In this document: piece after piece, positions 48,266 to 57,622 of the stretch
Layout of the letters: every line of letters begins with the position of its first letter
Numbering within the stretch: the stretch's first letter is position 1
Assembly: GCF_003813865.1 (NCBI RefSeq)
Contig: NZ_RMVG01000003.1
Location: forward strand, 124,001 to 188,000
Direction: 5' to 3'
DNA: 64,000 bases
DNA from: Candidatus Pantoea deserta
GTDB lineage: Bacteria; Pseudomonadota; Gammaproteobacteria; Enterobacterales; Enterobacteriaceae
Notes under the pieces: generated by a model
The model's input: only the letters and a program-made list of their open reading frames with translations
What the model was told of the DNA's origin: nothing
Databases searched by the model: none
Program-made: the position numbers and the translations under genes

Positions 48266-49250
48266 AGGTTTCCTCGCCGCCGCCAATTACCATCTCGCCC
48301 GATTCCGCCAGACGACGGACAATAAGCAGGATGGCTTTCTGTTCGTTTTCCACCGCCGACATACGCACCGGGCCGCGGTTGGCGAGGTCGTCGCGCAGAA
48401 TGTCGGCCGCACGCGCTGACATATTCTTGAGGAACTTCTCGCGCAGCGGTTGCTCGGCACCTTTCAGCGCGACCAGCAGCTGCTCGGACTCCACTTCCTG
48501 CAACAGGCGCTGGATGCTGCGGTCGTCCACTTCCACCAGATTTTCGAACAGGAACATCTCGTCGATGATTTTCTGCGCCAGCTCGCCGTCGAAATCGCGT
48601 ACCGCTTCGATAACCGCTTCTTCCTGCTGCGTTTTCATCAGGTTGATGATTTCGGCTGCGGTTCTCACGCCGCCCATCTTCGCGCGCTTGAGGTTGGTGC
48701 CGTCCAGCAGGTTGTTGAGCACTTCGGTCAGCTCCGCCAGCGCCGCTGGCTGTACGCCGCCAAAGGTCGCGATACGCAGCATGACATCGTGACGCAGACG
48801 CTCGTCGAACAGCGCCAGTATATCGGCCGCCTGGCCACGTTTGAGGTGCACCAGGATGGTGGCGATGATCTGCGGATGCTCGTCGCGGATAAGGTCGGCC
48901 GCCGCCTGCGGCTCCATAAAGTTGAGCGTTTCCATGCCGCTGGTGGTTTCGCGAGATTCGAGAATATCCTCCAGCAGGCTGGCGGCGCGCTCTTCGCCCA
49001 GCGCTTTGGTCAACACCGAACGCAGGTACTCGTTAGAGTTGAGGCTGAGCGCGGCAAACTGCTCGGCGTCGGTCTCGAACTCGCGCAGGATTTCGGTGAG
49101 CTGCTTGTGCGACACCTGGCGCATATTCGCCATCGCGCCGCTCAGATGCTGCACTTCACGCTGGTTGAGGTGCTTAAACACCTCGGCGGCGCGCTCTTCG
49201 CCGATGGTCATCATCAGGATGGCGCTTTTTTCAGTTCCGGTCAGACTCAT
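48258..49250 (-). CDS. fliG: Flagellar motor switch protein FliG
   Basis: This 330-residue switch protein couples stator torque to the rotor. FliG features are [60 protein letters not shown] and the torque helix region [20 protein letters not shown]. It overlaps fliF by four bases. Confidence 0.97.
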   Translation of the reverse strand: MSLTGTEKSAILMMTIGEERAAEVFKHLNQREVQHLSGAMANMRQVSHKQLTEILREFETDAEQFAALSLNSNEYLRSVLTKALGEERAASLLEDILESRETTSGMETLNFMEPQAAADLIRDEHPQIIATILVHLKRGQAADILALFDERLRHDVMLRIATFGGVQPAALAELTEVLNNLLDGTNLKRAKMGGVRTAAEIINLMKTQQEEAVIEAVRDFDGELAQKIIDEMFLFENLVEVDDRSIQRLLQEVESEQLLVALKGAEQPLREKFLKNMSARAADILRDDLANRGPVRMSAVENEQKAILLIVRRLAESGEMVIGGGEETYV

Positions 49251-50962
49251 AGTTCTTTACTCATCCATTCGCGGATAACCAGCGCGACGACGCGCGGATC
49301 GTTCTCAGACATATCGCGGATACGCTGGCTCATCACCTCGGCGCTCATGCGGTTGTTAGACTTGCGCTCCACGTCCAGCTCATCTTTGCTGAGCTGCACG
49401 CTGTAGGCTTCTTCCTCTTTCGCGGCGGCGGCGCGCTGTTCAGCGGCTTCCAGAGCGGCTTTTTCCGCTTCGCGTTTGCGCATCAGCTGCGGACGCACCA
49501 TTTTGCGGTAGAGGATGAAGGCAACCAGCGCGATCAGCAGCCATTTACCGATCTCCATCATCTGATCAAAGAAGGACTGCTGCTGCCAGAAGGGCAGGTC
49601 GCCGCTGCTCGGATCGGTGACGGTGAACGCTGAGTTGACGACGTTGACGCTGTCGCCGCGCGGCTGCGAATAGCCCATCGCTTCGCGCGTCAGATCTTCC
49701 ACCTGCTTCAGCTGCTGTTCGTTAAGCGCGATGGCCTTGCCTTTATCGTCGCTGCGATAGTTGACGACAACGGCGACAGAGAGGCGCTGCACGTCGCCAA
49801 CGTTCATTTTGGTGTGGCGAATGGTACGGTCCAGCTCGTAGTTCACCGTGTCGTCGCGGCGCGAGTTAGTCGGCACGCTGCTGCTCGCGGTGCTGGTCGT
49901 GCTGCCGTTATTCGCGCTGTTCTGCTGGGCATTCTGTCCGTTTTGGGCGTTCTGTCCGTTTGGCGCGTTAACCTGCGCGGTGTTGGCCGGCGCAGGCTGA
50001 TTTGACAGCGCGCCCGGTACGCCGCCCGGATAAGGGCTGCCGGTCTGATCGCTGGTGCTGGTCTGGCGCGAGCGCATCGCGGCATTGTTCGGGTTGCCGT
50101 TGGGCTGATACTTCTCGTCAGTCTGCTCGCTCTTGTCGAAGTTAATCTGCGCGGTGACCTGTGCATGCACGTTGCCCTGGCCCAGAATCGGGTTCAGGAT
50201 CGCTTCAATGCGCTGCTGGTAGCGCGCTTCGACTTCGGCGGTGTATTTCAGCTGAGCGTCATTAAGATCGCGACCTTCGCTGTCGGAACGCGTCAGCAGA
50301 CGACCGCTTTGATCGACCACGGTAACGTTGCCCGGCGGCAGGCCCGCCACGCTGCTGGAGACCATATGCACGATGGCCTGGATTTGCCCCTCGTCCAGCG
50401 CGCGGCCAGGTTGCAGGTTTAAGGTTACTGAGGCCGATGGGGATTTCTGCTCGCGAACAAACAGCGTCGGCTTCGGCATCGCCAGATGCACGCGCGCCGT
50501 TTTTACCGGCCCTAAGGTTTCGATAGTGCGCGCCAGCTCGCCTTCCAGCGCGCGCTGGTAGTTGACCTGTTCGCTGAACTGGCTGATGCCGAACTTCTCT
50601 TTATCAAGCAGCTCAAAACCTACCGAACCGCCTTTCGGCAGTCCCTGCTGCGCCAGGCGCAGGCGCAGTTCATGCACCTTCTCAGCGGGCACCATCAGCG
50701 CGCCGCCGTTGTCGGCAAAGCGGTAGGGGATATTCATCTGGGTGAGCTGAGTAACAATCGCGCCGCCGTCTTCATCAGAGAGATTGTTGTACAGCACACG
50801 GTAATCCGGCGCTTTTGCCCAGAGCACCAGCGCCATCACGACGGCGATAGCGGCAGCGGCGGCAATAATAAGAGGGATACGCGGATTAGCGCGCAGGCGA
50901 GCGATAAGGTCACTGAAGCCTTTTTTTGCTGAATCCTGTGTAGCGGCTGCACTCGCATTCAT
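49247..50962 (-). CDS. fliF: Flagellar MS-ring protein FliF
   Basis: This 571-residue MS-ring protein has two membrane segments (near 36-56 and 450-470), ring-building domains ([32 protein letters not shown]) and a C-terminal FliG-binding tail ([20 protein letters not shown]). ATG 50962 with AGGA upstream is chosen; the frame is open a further 102 bases. A low-complexity Asn/Gln/Ser insertion including NGQNAQ repeats lies in the periplasmic loop. It heads the fliFGHIJKLMNOPQR operon. Confidence 0.96.
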   Translation of the reverse strand: MNASAAATQDSAKKGFSDLIARLRANPRIPLIIAAAAAIAVVMALVLWAKAPDYRVLYNNLSDEDGGAIVTQLTQMNIPYRFADNGGALMVPAEKVHELRLRLAQQGLPKGGSVGFELLDKEKFGISQFSEQVNYQRALEGELARTIETLGPVKTARVHLAMPKPTLFVREQKSPSASVTLNLQPGRALDEGQIQAIVHMVSSSVAGLPPGNVTVVDQSGRLLTRSDSEGRDLNDAQLKYTAEVEARYQQRIEAILNPILGQGNVHAQVTAQINFDKSEQTDEKYQPNGNPNNAAMRSRQTSTSDQTGSPYPGGVPGALSNQPAPANTAQVNAPNGQNAQNGQNAQQNSANNGSTTSTASSSVPTNSRRDDTVNYELDRTIRHTKMNVGDVQRLSVAVVVNYRSDDKGKAIALNEQQLKQVEDLTREAMGYSQPRGDSVNVVNSAFTVTDPSSGDLPFWQQQSFFDQMMEIGKWLLIALVAFILYRKMVRPQLMRKREAEKAALEAAEQRAAAAKEEEAYSVQLSKDELDVERKSNNRMSAEVMSQRIRDMSENDPRVVALVIREWMSKEL

Positions 50963-51199
50963 GACCGATTCCTGCCTGACATAATTGACCGGGTTGGTTG
51001 TGGTGACAAAACAGACTCCCTGACACTGCGTAAAAAAAAGAAACTCCACTCCAATGCATGGCATTATTTTCTTAAACGGAAAATTCGATGGGCGAAAAAG
51101 CCGGGTTTTTTGCAGTTATTTAGCGCCTTTGTCTCATTGACAATGTGTTAACTTTTTGAGCGTAGAAAATTGTTCTTTGACTCTCAATGAGGTAACGGC

Positions 51200-51511
51200 A
51201 TGTCCATTCAGGCAATCGACGGCGTTTTACAGCAGCTCCAGCTGACGTCTCTACAGGCCAGTAACAGAAGCAGCGAGACGACCCAGCCGGTCGATTTCGC
51301 CGCCACCATGAAAGCAGCGCTGGATAAGATCAGCGACACGCAAAACACCGCGCGCGCGCAGGCGCAGGATTTTGAGATGGGCAAGCCGGGCATCGCCCTG
51401 AACGATGTGATGGTGGATATGCAGAAGTCGTCTATTTCAATGCAGATGGGGATTCAGGTCAGGAACAAGCTGGTATCGGCGTATACTGATATTATGAATA
51501 TGCAGGTCTAG
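51200..51511 (+). CDS. fliE: Flagellar hook-basal body protein FliE
   Basis: This 103-residue protein joins the MS ring to the rod. It matches FliE (IDGVLQQLQLTSLQA, PVDFAATMKAALDKIS, GIALNDVMVDMQKSSISMQM, VRNKLVSAYTDIMNMQV). It is divergent from fliF across 237 bases that must hold both class 2 promoters. The prophage integrase gene ends 35 bases after its stop, so whatever normally follows fliE has been displaced. Confidence 0.97.
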   Translation: MSIQAIDGVLQQLQLTSLQASNRSSETTQPVDFAATMKAALDKISDTQNTARAQAQDFEMGKPGIALNDVMVDMQKSSISMQMGIQVRNKLVSAYTDIMNMQV

Positions 51512-51546
51512 GTAAGCTAACTAACTAATAAATATAATATTAAAGG

Positions 51547-52824
51547 TTAGATCGCTTTAGTGTGGGGCATGGATGGGACAAACTCGTTCAGTTTTTCGTT
51601 GAGCAGGCTCCTCTGTGCTTCGTCGTTTTCCTTCATCCACGATCCGTATACCTGATATACCATCTGCGCGTTTGCATGCCCCATCTGACTGGCGATGAAG
51701 TTGGGATTTGCTCCGGCAGAGAGTGACCAGCATGCATAAGTATGCCTGGACTGGTACGGCTTGCGATAGGTTATTCCGGCGCGCTTTATCGCTGAGCGCC
51801 ATGTCTGAGGTATAGACGCAACGGTATAATAGTCATCACTTGCTTTGTTAACGGCGGTAATTTTCGGGTTAAAAACGAAAGTAATTTCCTCCTTGCTGCT
51901 TTTCCCGTACTCCCGGGAAAGCATGATGATGGATGCAGGCGGCCTCATGCGCGTCAGTTCTAACTGGTCTTTCAGCACCCTGACCGCTGAATCAACCAGG
52001 AAAATAGTGCGCGTGCCGGATGCTGTCTTTGGTGGAGTAAAGTCATCCTGGTTAGTCAGGTTGCGCTTCACCGTAATCGTGCCTTTGATCAGGTCGATGT
52101 CCTCCCATCCCAGAGCACACAGTTCGCCGTGACGCATCCCGCTGTAGACAGCCAGCGACCAGAAATTTTTCAACTGGCGCGAATGACAGGCATCTATCAG
52201 ACGCATGAATTCATCACGCGTTAGCGGGTCAGGCTGAGGCTTATCCTTCTTGAGCGGTGAAAGGGTAGAAACCACGTTGCGATCGGTATATCCGTTTTCG
52301 TGCGCAAACCTGAACAGTGAGTGCAGGTCAGACATACATGTATTGACGTAAGCCACTGACCGGCCCTTGCCGTGCATATTCTTGCCCCGGCCATAAACGT
52401 AGCTGCCTTTGAGAAGCTCCATGCGCATGCGCTGAATATCTTCCGTTCTGATGGCTCGTATCATCCTGTCTGCGCCAATAATGCCAATAGTGGTTGTCAG
52501 CCTCGTTTTGTATGAAGCCAGAGTATTGCGGCTTATCTCTGACTCCTTTATAACGAGCCAGCGCTCTGCCATCTCTCTAACGCTCAACTCTTCCTTTATT
52601 GCACAGAAGCGAGAAAGGTTGGCTGACTCCGGGAACGCCTTCTGATAGTCGAATGCTCCGGTCTTTATTTCGTAGACGATGTTAGCCCGCAACTCGCCGG
52701 CCGATTTCCTGTTTTTAGCAGTATCGGGAATGCCGAGCGACTCCCTCACTCGCACCCCCTGATACTGAAAGCTGATGCGCAAGAACCCTCCATGGTTCTC
52801 TACGCCTTTTGGGTATGCTGCCAT
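51547..52824 (-). CDS. int: Prophage tyrosine integrase
   Basis: This 425-residue tyrosine recombinase has an N-terminal arm-type DNA-binding domain of the DUF3596 kind (GGFLRISFQYQGVRVRESLG), a core-binding domain, and a catalytic domain with the Arg in SGMRHGELCALGW, the HxxR-like region (QSRHTYACWSLSAG), MGHANAQM and the Tyr nucleophile in VYGSW's preceding segment (MVYQVYG). GAGG precedes ATG 52824. It reads towards fliE, with attL expected in the 51500-51550 interval. Confidence 0.95.
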   Translation of the reverse strand: MAAYPKGVENHGGFLRISFQYQGVRVRESLGIPDTAKNRKSAGELRANIVYEIKTGAFDYQKAFPESANLSRFCAIKEELSVREMAERWLVIKESEISRNTLASYKTRLTTTIGIIGADRMIRAIRTEDIQRMRMELLKGSYVYGRGKNMHGKGRSVAYVNTCMSDLHSLFRFAHENGYTDRNVVSTLSPLKKDKPQPDPLTRDEFMRLIDACHSRQLKNFWSLAVYSGMRHGELCALGWEDIDLIKGTITVKRNLTNQDDFTPPKTASGTRTIFLVDSAVRVLKDQLELTRMRPPASIIMLSREYGKSSKEEITFVFNPKITAVNKASDDYYTVASIPQTWRSAIKRAGITYRKPYQSRHTYACWSLSAGANPNFIASQMGHANAQMVYQVYGSWMKENDEAQRSLLNEKLNEFVPSMPHTKAI

Positions 52825-52856
52825 TGTTTATCCTCTGGGTGAAAAGGGCGATCAGG

Positions 52857-53135
52857 TTATGCTTTTTTTCGCTCTCTGGCATCAGGCTGCTTCTTCAGCT
52901 GCGACTCGATCCACTTGTCTATAGCCTCGCGGTTATACATGCACTGGCTGTTCAGCCCCGGCTCTCCCTCTGGCGAGAAGAGCAGATATTCCCTTCCCTG
53001 CATCCACGCCTTTTCGCGCGCCCGCTTAATCGTGCCGGGGCGCATTCCTGTTACAGCCATTAGAACAGACTCCGTCACCCACTTATTGGGGGCCAGCTGA
53101 ATTATGTTTTCCACATCTACTCCTTTGGCGGCCAT
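52857..53135 (-). CDS. xis: Excisionase-like protein
   Basis: This 92-residue protein of the DUF1233 excisionase type has ENIIQLAPNKWVTESVLMAV, TGMRPGTIKRAREKAWMQGR and CMYNREAIDKWIE, which form a winged-helix-like DNA-binding unit. It lies 32 bases upstream of int on the same strand. ATG 53135 is chosen over a TTG at 53156; a GTG at 53114 giving a VENIIQ start is also possible. It should bias Int toward excision. Confidence 0.85.
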   Translation of the reverse strand: MAAKGVDVENIIQLAPNKWVTESVLMAVTGMRPGTIKRAREKAWMQGREYLLFSPEGEPGLNSQCMYNREAIDKWIESQLKKQPDARERKKA

Positions 53136-53213
53136 AGCCAGGCCAGCACGATACAAATAAAAAGGGCCAGATTAGTGATAATCCAGCCCGTGTCGGCTTC
53201 TTTCTTGTGGCTG

Positions 53214-53786
53214 TCATGCGGCGCGCTCGTCTGCTGGCTCCCGGTCGGACAATAACTTCCTGCCGATCGCCATCAGCGTATCGCGTGAGACATACCCGGT
53301 AATTCCAAAATCAGAGGCGAACGGATTCCAGATGAGCAGCATCGATCCCTTGTTGTTGCCATTGACCGGCTTGCCGGTATCAGCCCTTATAAATGAGAGT
53401 CGTCCGTCGACAATGAAACGCGCCTCGGTGCATGACCTCCGCGCCAGGCTAAACCATCCGACCGAGGTGTCAGCGGGAACTAGCATCACGGTACCGATCC
53501 CCTTGCGGCATTCTTCTGTGGCTTTCTGCACCCAGGGTGTAATGGCGCTATAAGGCGAATTGCACCAGGCAAACCCGATTGGCAGCCGCCCGGCCCAGTC
53601 CTGCGCCAGCGCGTCATCGTGTTCGGTGAAGTAAACCGGCAGCAGGTGGTTATGCGCGCTGGCGGCCACATCGGCAATAAAGCGAAACTCCTGCTTCAGC
53701 GCCGCGAATATTTCCGGCGGCGTCTGCCAGCTGTCGCGGTGCTCAGGCGGGGTGGTGCTGCCGCCATAGTCATTAACGATATTCAC
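53214..53786 (-). CDS. Phage DNA N-6-adenine methyltransferase (Dam-like)
   Basis: This 190-residue protein of the phage Dam family (pfam DNA_N6-adenine) has DSWQTPPEIFAALKQEF, the SAM-linked CNSPYS motif replacing DPPY, and VMLVPADTSVGWF. The start is GTG 53786, with AAGGAG nine bases before, overlapping the upstream stop as GTGA. Such enzymes modify GATC or related sites on phage DNA; the recognition site is not known here. Confidence 0.88.
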   Translation of the reverse strand: MNIVNDYGGSTTPPEHRDSWQTPPEIFAALKQEFRFIADVAASAHNHLLPVYFTEHDDALAQDWAGRLPIGFAWCNSPYSAITPWVQKATEECRKGIGTVMLVPADTSVGWFSLARRSCTEARFIVDGRLSFIRADTGKPVNGNNKGSMLLIWNPFASDFGITGYVSRDTLMAIGRKLLSDREPADERAA

Positions 53787-54007
53787 TGACGAGTCTCCTT
53801 ATCTACCTGCCGCACATAGAAGGACAGCCAGCGCTTTGCTGGAAAAGTGTTGGGCGACAGGGCGATGATTGATTTGGCGTGTTTGTCGAGAAGGGCGGTT
53901 ATGATGCGGTCGTGTTCCGATCGCGGCTTACCCTCAGTCGCGGCCAGAATGTCGGTGCGGCATTTTCGCGCCACCGAGCGAAGGGCGTTTTCTGCTTCAG
54001 GGCTCAT
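53783..54007 (-). CDS. Hypothetical phage protein, 74 residues
   Basis: This small protein (MSPEAENALRSVARKC at the start, FYVRQVDKETRQ at the end) is helical and charged and ends overlapping the methyltransferase start. I recognise no domain. ATG 54007 is the likely start. It lies just downstream of a terminator. Confidence 0.65.
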   Translation of the reverse strand: MSPEAENALRSVARKCRTDILAATEGKPRSEHDRIITALLDKHAKSIIALSPNTFPAKRWLSFYVRQVDKETRQ

Positions 54008-54028
54008 GTGAACTCCCAAATTTTGGCA

Positions 54029-54054
54029 ATAAAAAACCGCCTCGGTGGGCGGTC
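54029..54054 (-). terminator. Leftward terminator within the early operon
   Basis: On the minus strand GACCGCC pairs with GGCGGTT around a CACCGA loop, followed by TTTTTATT. It lies after the 171-residue membrane protein gene; N-modified polymerase would read through it to reach methyltransferase, xis and int. Confidence 0.8.
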
Positions 54055-54078
54055 ATAATTTCGCGTAAATCCGTTGGG

Positions 54079-54594
54079 TTATGGTTTTTCATCTTCTTCC
54101 GTTAGGAAGTTGAAAAACCTTAGATTATCTAACCATATGGTAATTATTTCTCTTGACTCTTTAAAGCCCTTGTGGGATTCCAGAAATCCATCAGGCATGT
54201 TATGCGCTTCATTCATTTCCGAAGTTATTTCATAGCAAAGTTGGTCCAAGAAAAATATTTTAAAGCGCTCAAGGTCATCCGGCGCAATTTCATTATTAAT
54301 ATCTTTCAGGAGTTGCTTAGCTGAATCAATGGCATAAGTTGCATTTGCTGCTTGGAAAAAAGTCCAATCCATACCCTTGGTGTTTTTTACGCTCTCATTG
54401 GCCTTAATTGCTTCGGCTTTCAGAAGATCATGGAGGTGCCTTTCTTTTTCAAACCTGAATAATTCCTTTTGCTGCCTATATGTATCATTAGCACTTTTCC
54501 GACTCTGGAACGCTGCATATGCGGCTGCTCCCGCAGAAACAATCCCGCCAATGGCAGCGAAAAAGTCAACATAATCACCATGGTGCCAACTCAA
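54079..54594 (-). CDS. Predicted membrane-anchored phage cargo protein
   Basis: This 171-residue protein has an N-terminal membrane segment (FFAAIGGIVSAGAAAYAAF, about 11-29) and a long charged helical cytoplasmic part (RKSANDTYRQQKELFRFEKE). It starts with TTG 54594, overlapping the stop of the previous small gene as TTGA with AGGA nearby, so translation is probably coupled. It is AT-rich relative to its neighbours. A single N-terminal anchor plus coiled region is common in superinfection-exclusion and abortive proteins, but there is no family match. Confidence 0.6.
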   Translation of the reverse strand: MSWHHGDYVDFFAAIGGIVSAGAAAYAAFQSRKSANDTYRQQKELFRFEKERHLHDLLKAEAIKANESVKNTKGMDWTFFQAANATYAIDSAKQLLKDINNEIAPDDLERFKIFFLDQLCYEITSEMNEAHNMPDGFLESHKGFKESREIITIWLDNLRFFNFLTEEDEKP

Positions 54595-54743
54595 TCCTTA
54601 ATCTCCTTCTGATAAACCGGATCGCTACCCTTCGGGAACTTCATCGACTCTTCCCGGTAAAATTTTAACCGCTCCTGAAAGTAGGCGCGTAACGGTTCCG
54701 GCTGCTGCATCTCTACCTCATACGCGATAACCGGCCTATTCAT
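54591..54743 (-). CDS. Hypothetical phage protein, 50 residues
   Basis: A frame from ATG 54743 (MNRPVIAYEVEMQQPEPLRA) to TGA 54591 ends in SDPVYQKEIKD. Its stop overlaps the TTG start of the membrane-anchored protein. There is no recognised domain. Coupled layout and composition support it modestly. Confidence 0.5.
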   Translation of the reverse strand: MNRPVIAYEVEMQQPEPLRAYFQERLKFYREESMKFPKGSDPVYQKEIKD

Positions 54744-54858
54744 ACGCTTTTTATAAGCAACGCCTTACGCCGCTAAATGACGTTCATGCAGTCGCGCTCT
54801 TCTTTGTAATGCGATCCAAATTATGTGACATAAGTATCTCATTAGAATGCTAACTTTG

Positions 54859-55473
54859 CTATTTGTGAAGCAAAAGCTCATCAAAATCTACATCTAGTAT
54901 GTCTGAATACTCACTAACAATCTGCGTCATCCCATGATAATGATCAGCATAGGCTTCCATCGATATTAATAATAGCTCGAGGGATTTTTGGGGAGTTATT
55001 TCATTTTCTGGTAATCTGAGATGACTTTCATCTCTTGAAAAATAAATCGCGCTTTCACGGGAATTGCTTGCTACTCCAGATGTGAAGTCGTTGAAAATTT
55101 CGTGTAAGCGACTCTCACCAATTGCTTTTTTTAGTCTGTCTCCAATAAGAAGAACATCTGAAAAAGCAATAGCGTGTTTACTACGATGATCAAAAAGAGG
55201 ATCTTTCGAGCGCTTTACTTCGGCAAGATTGATGTTGGGACTTACAATGCCACGAATAGTAACTTTTGCGATCTCTTCCATCGCAACTAGACTCATGAAA
55301 TAGCTTGGAGAATAAAAATCATTTTTGTATAAAAGCAGCGATGATTTTATAGTCTTAAAAATATGCTGAGCAACAGATTCATATTCCTCTTGGCTGAGTA
55401 ATCCTATAAAACCTTTGCTTTTTATATCTTGGCTTTTTATAAATGCTTTTAAGTGATCTTTATTTATTTCCAT
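54859..55473 (-). CDS. AbiV-family abortive infection protein (HEPN-like)
   Basis: This 204-residue helical protein resembles the HEPN AbiV family: the FMSLVAMEEIAKVTI segment (about residues 62-76) has the family's EE-x-x-K core, followed by a basic/His segment FDHRSKHAIAF. AbiV of Lactococcus stops phage growth by shutting down translation; that function is known for the family, not shown here. The gene is AT-rich, with possible own promoter upstream (TTGTAA, 18-base spacer, TATCAG on the minus strand), typical of lysogenically expressed cargo in a prophage. The assignment rests on motif resemblance only. Confidence 0.65.
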   Translation of the reverse strand: MEINKDHLKAFIKSQDIKSKGFIGLLSQEEYESVAQHIFKTIKSSLLLYKNDFYSPSYFMSLVAMEEIAKVTIRGIVSPNINLAEVKRSKDPLFDHRSKHAIAFSDVLLIGDRLKKAIGESRLHEIFNDFTSGVASNSRESAIYFSRDESHLRLPENEITPQKSLELLLISMEAYADHYHGMTQIVSEYSDILDVDFDELLLHK

Positions 55474-55568
55474 GCTCTTAAACTCGCTGAAGATAAGATG
55501 AGCCTGATAGATTACTTTAGCTATTGTTTACAAGCTAGATCATGTTGTCATTTTAAAGGGTTGGGCGC

Positions 55569-55760
55569 TCACGCATCTTCTTCATCCTCTTCAGTTGGCT
55601 CAGCTTCCGTGCCATCGTAGGCCGCTTTGACGATATTGGCCGCCGCGATGATGGCGTTGAACTGCTCAGGATTAACTGTCACACCGGGGAATTGGCGCGA
55701 AACTTCAAAGCTAATGGCAGCAACGAGTTTCATCTGGTCGATGCAGATAGAGGTTTTCAT
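55569..55760 (-). CDS. Hypothetical phage protein, 63 residues
   Basis: This small acidic-tailed protein (KTSICIDQMKLVAAISFEVS; PTEEDEEDA at the end) overlaps the previous gene's stop by one base. There is no recognised domain. It lies between the AbiV-like gene and the Ea22-like gene. Confidence 0.6.
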   Translation of the reverse strand: MKTSICIDQMKLVAAISFEVSRQFPGVTVNPEQFNAIIAAANIVKAAYDGTEAEPTEEDEEDA

Positions 55761-56299
55761 CACTCACCATCCTTACCGCCGGTGGCGCGTAGCTGCCCGG
55801 CTAACTCTTCTGCATCGAGCATCAAACGCTCCAAGGTAGTAGTGCTTTCCAGATTGCTGGCGGCGGCCAGTTGCTTACTGGCGAACATGATGACGCCTTC
55901 GGCGCGGAGGGAGTTGAGGCATGCGTCGGTGGCTGGGGTCTCTGGTATCGCGTCAGAGACAAGCTCAATCTTGCAATCGTACTGACTAACCTCAGACACT
56001 CGGTAGGTTCGGTTAGGCATCTTTGCAGCTACCTGAACCTCAAATTTCGTGTTGAAATCCATCCCACAATTGTTGGCAATGTCTTCAGGGCTGTCGTAAG
56101 GATTTTCAGGGTCTTCCGCATCCCAAAACATCAGGTTCGACTTCAGAGCCGCATTCTCCGCCGCCAGCGCATCCAGCTTTTGCTGTGCTGCCAGCAATGT
56201 CGTTGCCAAGTAGGTAACAACCTCTTCGTGATCTTTACCGATGGATGACGGCGGGAAGCCCTGCGCCATATGTTCAATATCGCTGTGATTCATCTTCAT
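55760..56299 (-). CDS. Ead/Ea22-like phage protein
   Basis: This 179-residue protein has the mixed layout of lambdoid Ea22-like early-region proteins: an N-terminal part, the coiled LLAAQQKLDALAAENAALK segment and the recurring C-terminal LRAEGVIMFASKQLAA motif. Function is unknown. It is in the leftward early operon downstream of recT. Confidence 0.7.
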   Translation of the reverse strand: MKMNHSDIEHMAQGFPPSSIGKDHEEVVTYLATTLLAAQQKLDALAAENAALKSNLMFWDAEDPENPYDSPEDIANNCGMDFNTKFEVQVAAKMPNRTYRVSEVSQYDCKIELVSDAIPETPATDACLNSLRAEGVIMFASKQLAAASNLESTTTLERLMLDAEELAGQLRATGGKDGE

Positions 56300-56322
56300 C
56301 TCCTGCGCCTTTGGCGGCGAAA

Positions 56323-56721
56323 TTATTCCAGACAGCCCGGATACCAGCCGCGGCTTATGAGCCGGGCGCGCTTCTCAGCTGCGATGATGTTTTGTTGGCG
56401 CTTGTCATCGCCGCGTGCTGCGAATGAGCGGTGGCTGACGATCATGGTTTCGGGATGGGAACGGGTAATGCGCTGGGTGCGGATCAGCGTGTAGGTGTAG
56501 TCGATGCAACCATCGACCGGCACCGGCGCACTGGCTTCGATAACGACCGTTTTGCCGCGCAGGCACCCGCGCATCAGCCCGTTAAACTCGCCAAGCGTCA
56601 TATGAAAAAAGGCGCTTAATTCGCGCCCTGTACGTGGTCCTTTTGATAGTTGCCAGGCAACCTTTTCTTTAAAGCCGCTATTGGGGTGGGTATTCCGGCG
56701 ATATTGGGCGAGCTTACGCAT
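56323..56721 (-). CDS. Hypothetical phage protein, 132 residues
   Basis: This basic protein starts at ATG 56721 (MRKLAQYRRNTHPNSGFKEK), overlapping recT by eight bases. It has a predicted winged-helix-like segment (SKGPRTGRELSAFFHMTLGE), which suggests nucleic-acid binding, and a basic C-terminal part. No family is recognised. Confidence 0.65.
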   Translation of the reverse strand: MRKLAQYRRNTHPNSGFKEKVAWQLSKGPRTGRELSAFFHMTLGEFNGLMRGCLRGKTVVIEASAPVPVDGCIDYTYTLIRTQRITRSHPETMIVSHRSFAARGDDKRQQNIIAAEKRARLISRGWYPGCLE

Positions 56722-57622
56722 TGCTGGCCCCTTTTTCGTCCAGCTCCGCTTTGCGCAGCAGGTAAACATCGGTGGCTTTTTCGAGAGTTTCAGCCTCGCT
56801 CGCCAGCATGCGTGCCGCGTATTTGTAGCAGCGGTCCAGACCGGCAACGTTTTCCGCTTCAGCAGCGGCGGTGGTGAAATCGGCAAGCAGCTCGTCCGGC
56901 GTGCGCGCTGGTGCACTGGTGTTCGTCGCCGGGTTAATTTCGCGCTCTGGCTGCTGCGTCTCAGGCTTGCTGTTGATCAGGTTGTTCAGGTCCGCGCGGC
57001 TGCGCGCGGGGGTAACGTCACGTTCCGCGCGCTGCGCTGGCTCAAACTCATCCGGGGTGTAAACGCCGAGAATGACGTCGGGGCAGTAGAGGCGCGCCCA
57101 GTATTTGACGGCCAGATAAGCCAACTGTTGCTTCGGTGCTGTTTTCCACAGCGGAGAGTTACGTGTGGTGACGTACTCCATAAATAGCGGTTCGCCCCAG
57201 GTGATTTCCGTCTCGCCGCGCAGCACTGCGCCGACGCGAACAAACAGACCGCGCTCGTTGGCTGCATTCGCTGCACCAGGCTTGAATTTCCCCCAGTCGC
57301 CGCCGTATTCGTATTTAAAGCGCCCCTGAACGGCTGTTGAGCTGGTGATAACCGCGTTAACAAGCTGCGCCTCATAACCCAGCGTTCCATTAACAAGGTG
57401 CGTTTTCTGCGCCACGGCGTAAGGATTCATGCCCCACTGTGCGGCCTGCAAGGCGATGGCGAGGCAGTCAGCAGGCTTGCCTGCCAGGTGAGCGGGAACG
57501 GTAGCTTTACCCAGCGCCATTACTTCAGCGAATGCCTGGAGTTTCTGTAAGCCAGTAGGGCTGAAAATGGCCGCTTTGGTATCGGCCTCGTTGACCGGCG
57601 CGTGCATAATTTTGTTGCTCAT
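56714..57622 (-). CDS. recT: RecT-family single-strand annealing protein
   Basis: This 302-residue phage recombinase of the RecT family has AIALQAAQWGMNPYAVAQKT, LVNGTLGYEAQLVNAVI, the ITWGEPLFMEY segment and KQQLAYLAVKYWARLYCPD. The C-terminal third is variable, with a Pro/Thr-rich linker. It overlaps the RecE-like exonuclease by four bases, forming the usual recombination pair. Confidence 0.93.
   Translation of the reverse strand: MSNKIMHAPVNEADTKAAIFSPTGLQKLQAFAEVMALGKATVPAHLAGKPADCLAIALQAAQWGMNPYAVAQKTHLVNGTLGYEAQLVNAVITSSTAVQGRFKYEYGGDWGKFKPGAANAANERGLFVRVGAVLRGETEITWGEPLFMEYVTTRNSPLWKTAPKQQLAYLAVKYWARLYCPDVILGVYTPDEFEPAQRAERDVTPARSRADLNNLINSKPETQQPEREINPATNTSAPARTPDELLADFTTAAAEAENVAGLDRCYKYAARMLASEAETLEKATDVYLLRKAELDEKGASNA

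Noticed and set aside
51090..51135. Possible FlhDC half-site (ATTTAGCG) between fliF and fliE.
   Set aside because: Only six of eight bases match and no second half-site at proper spacing was found, although FlhDC control is expected.
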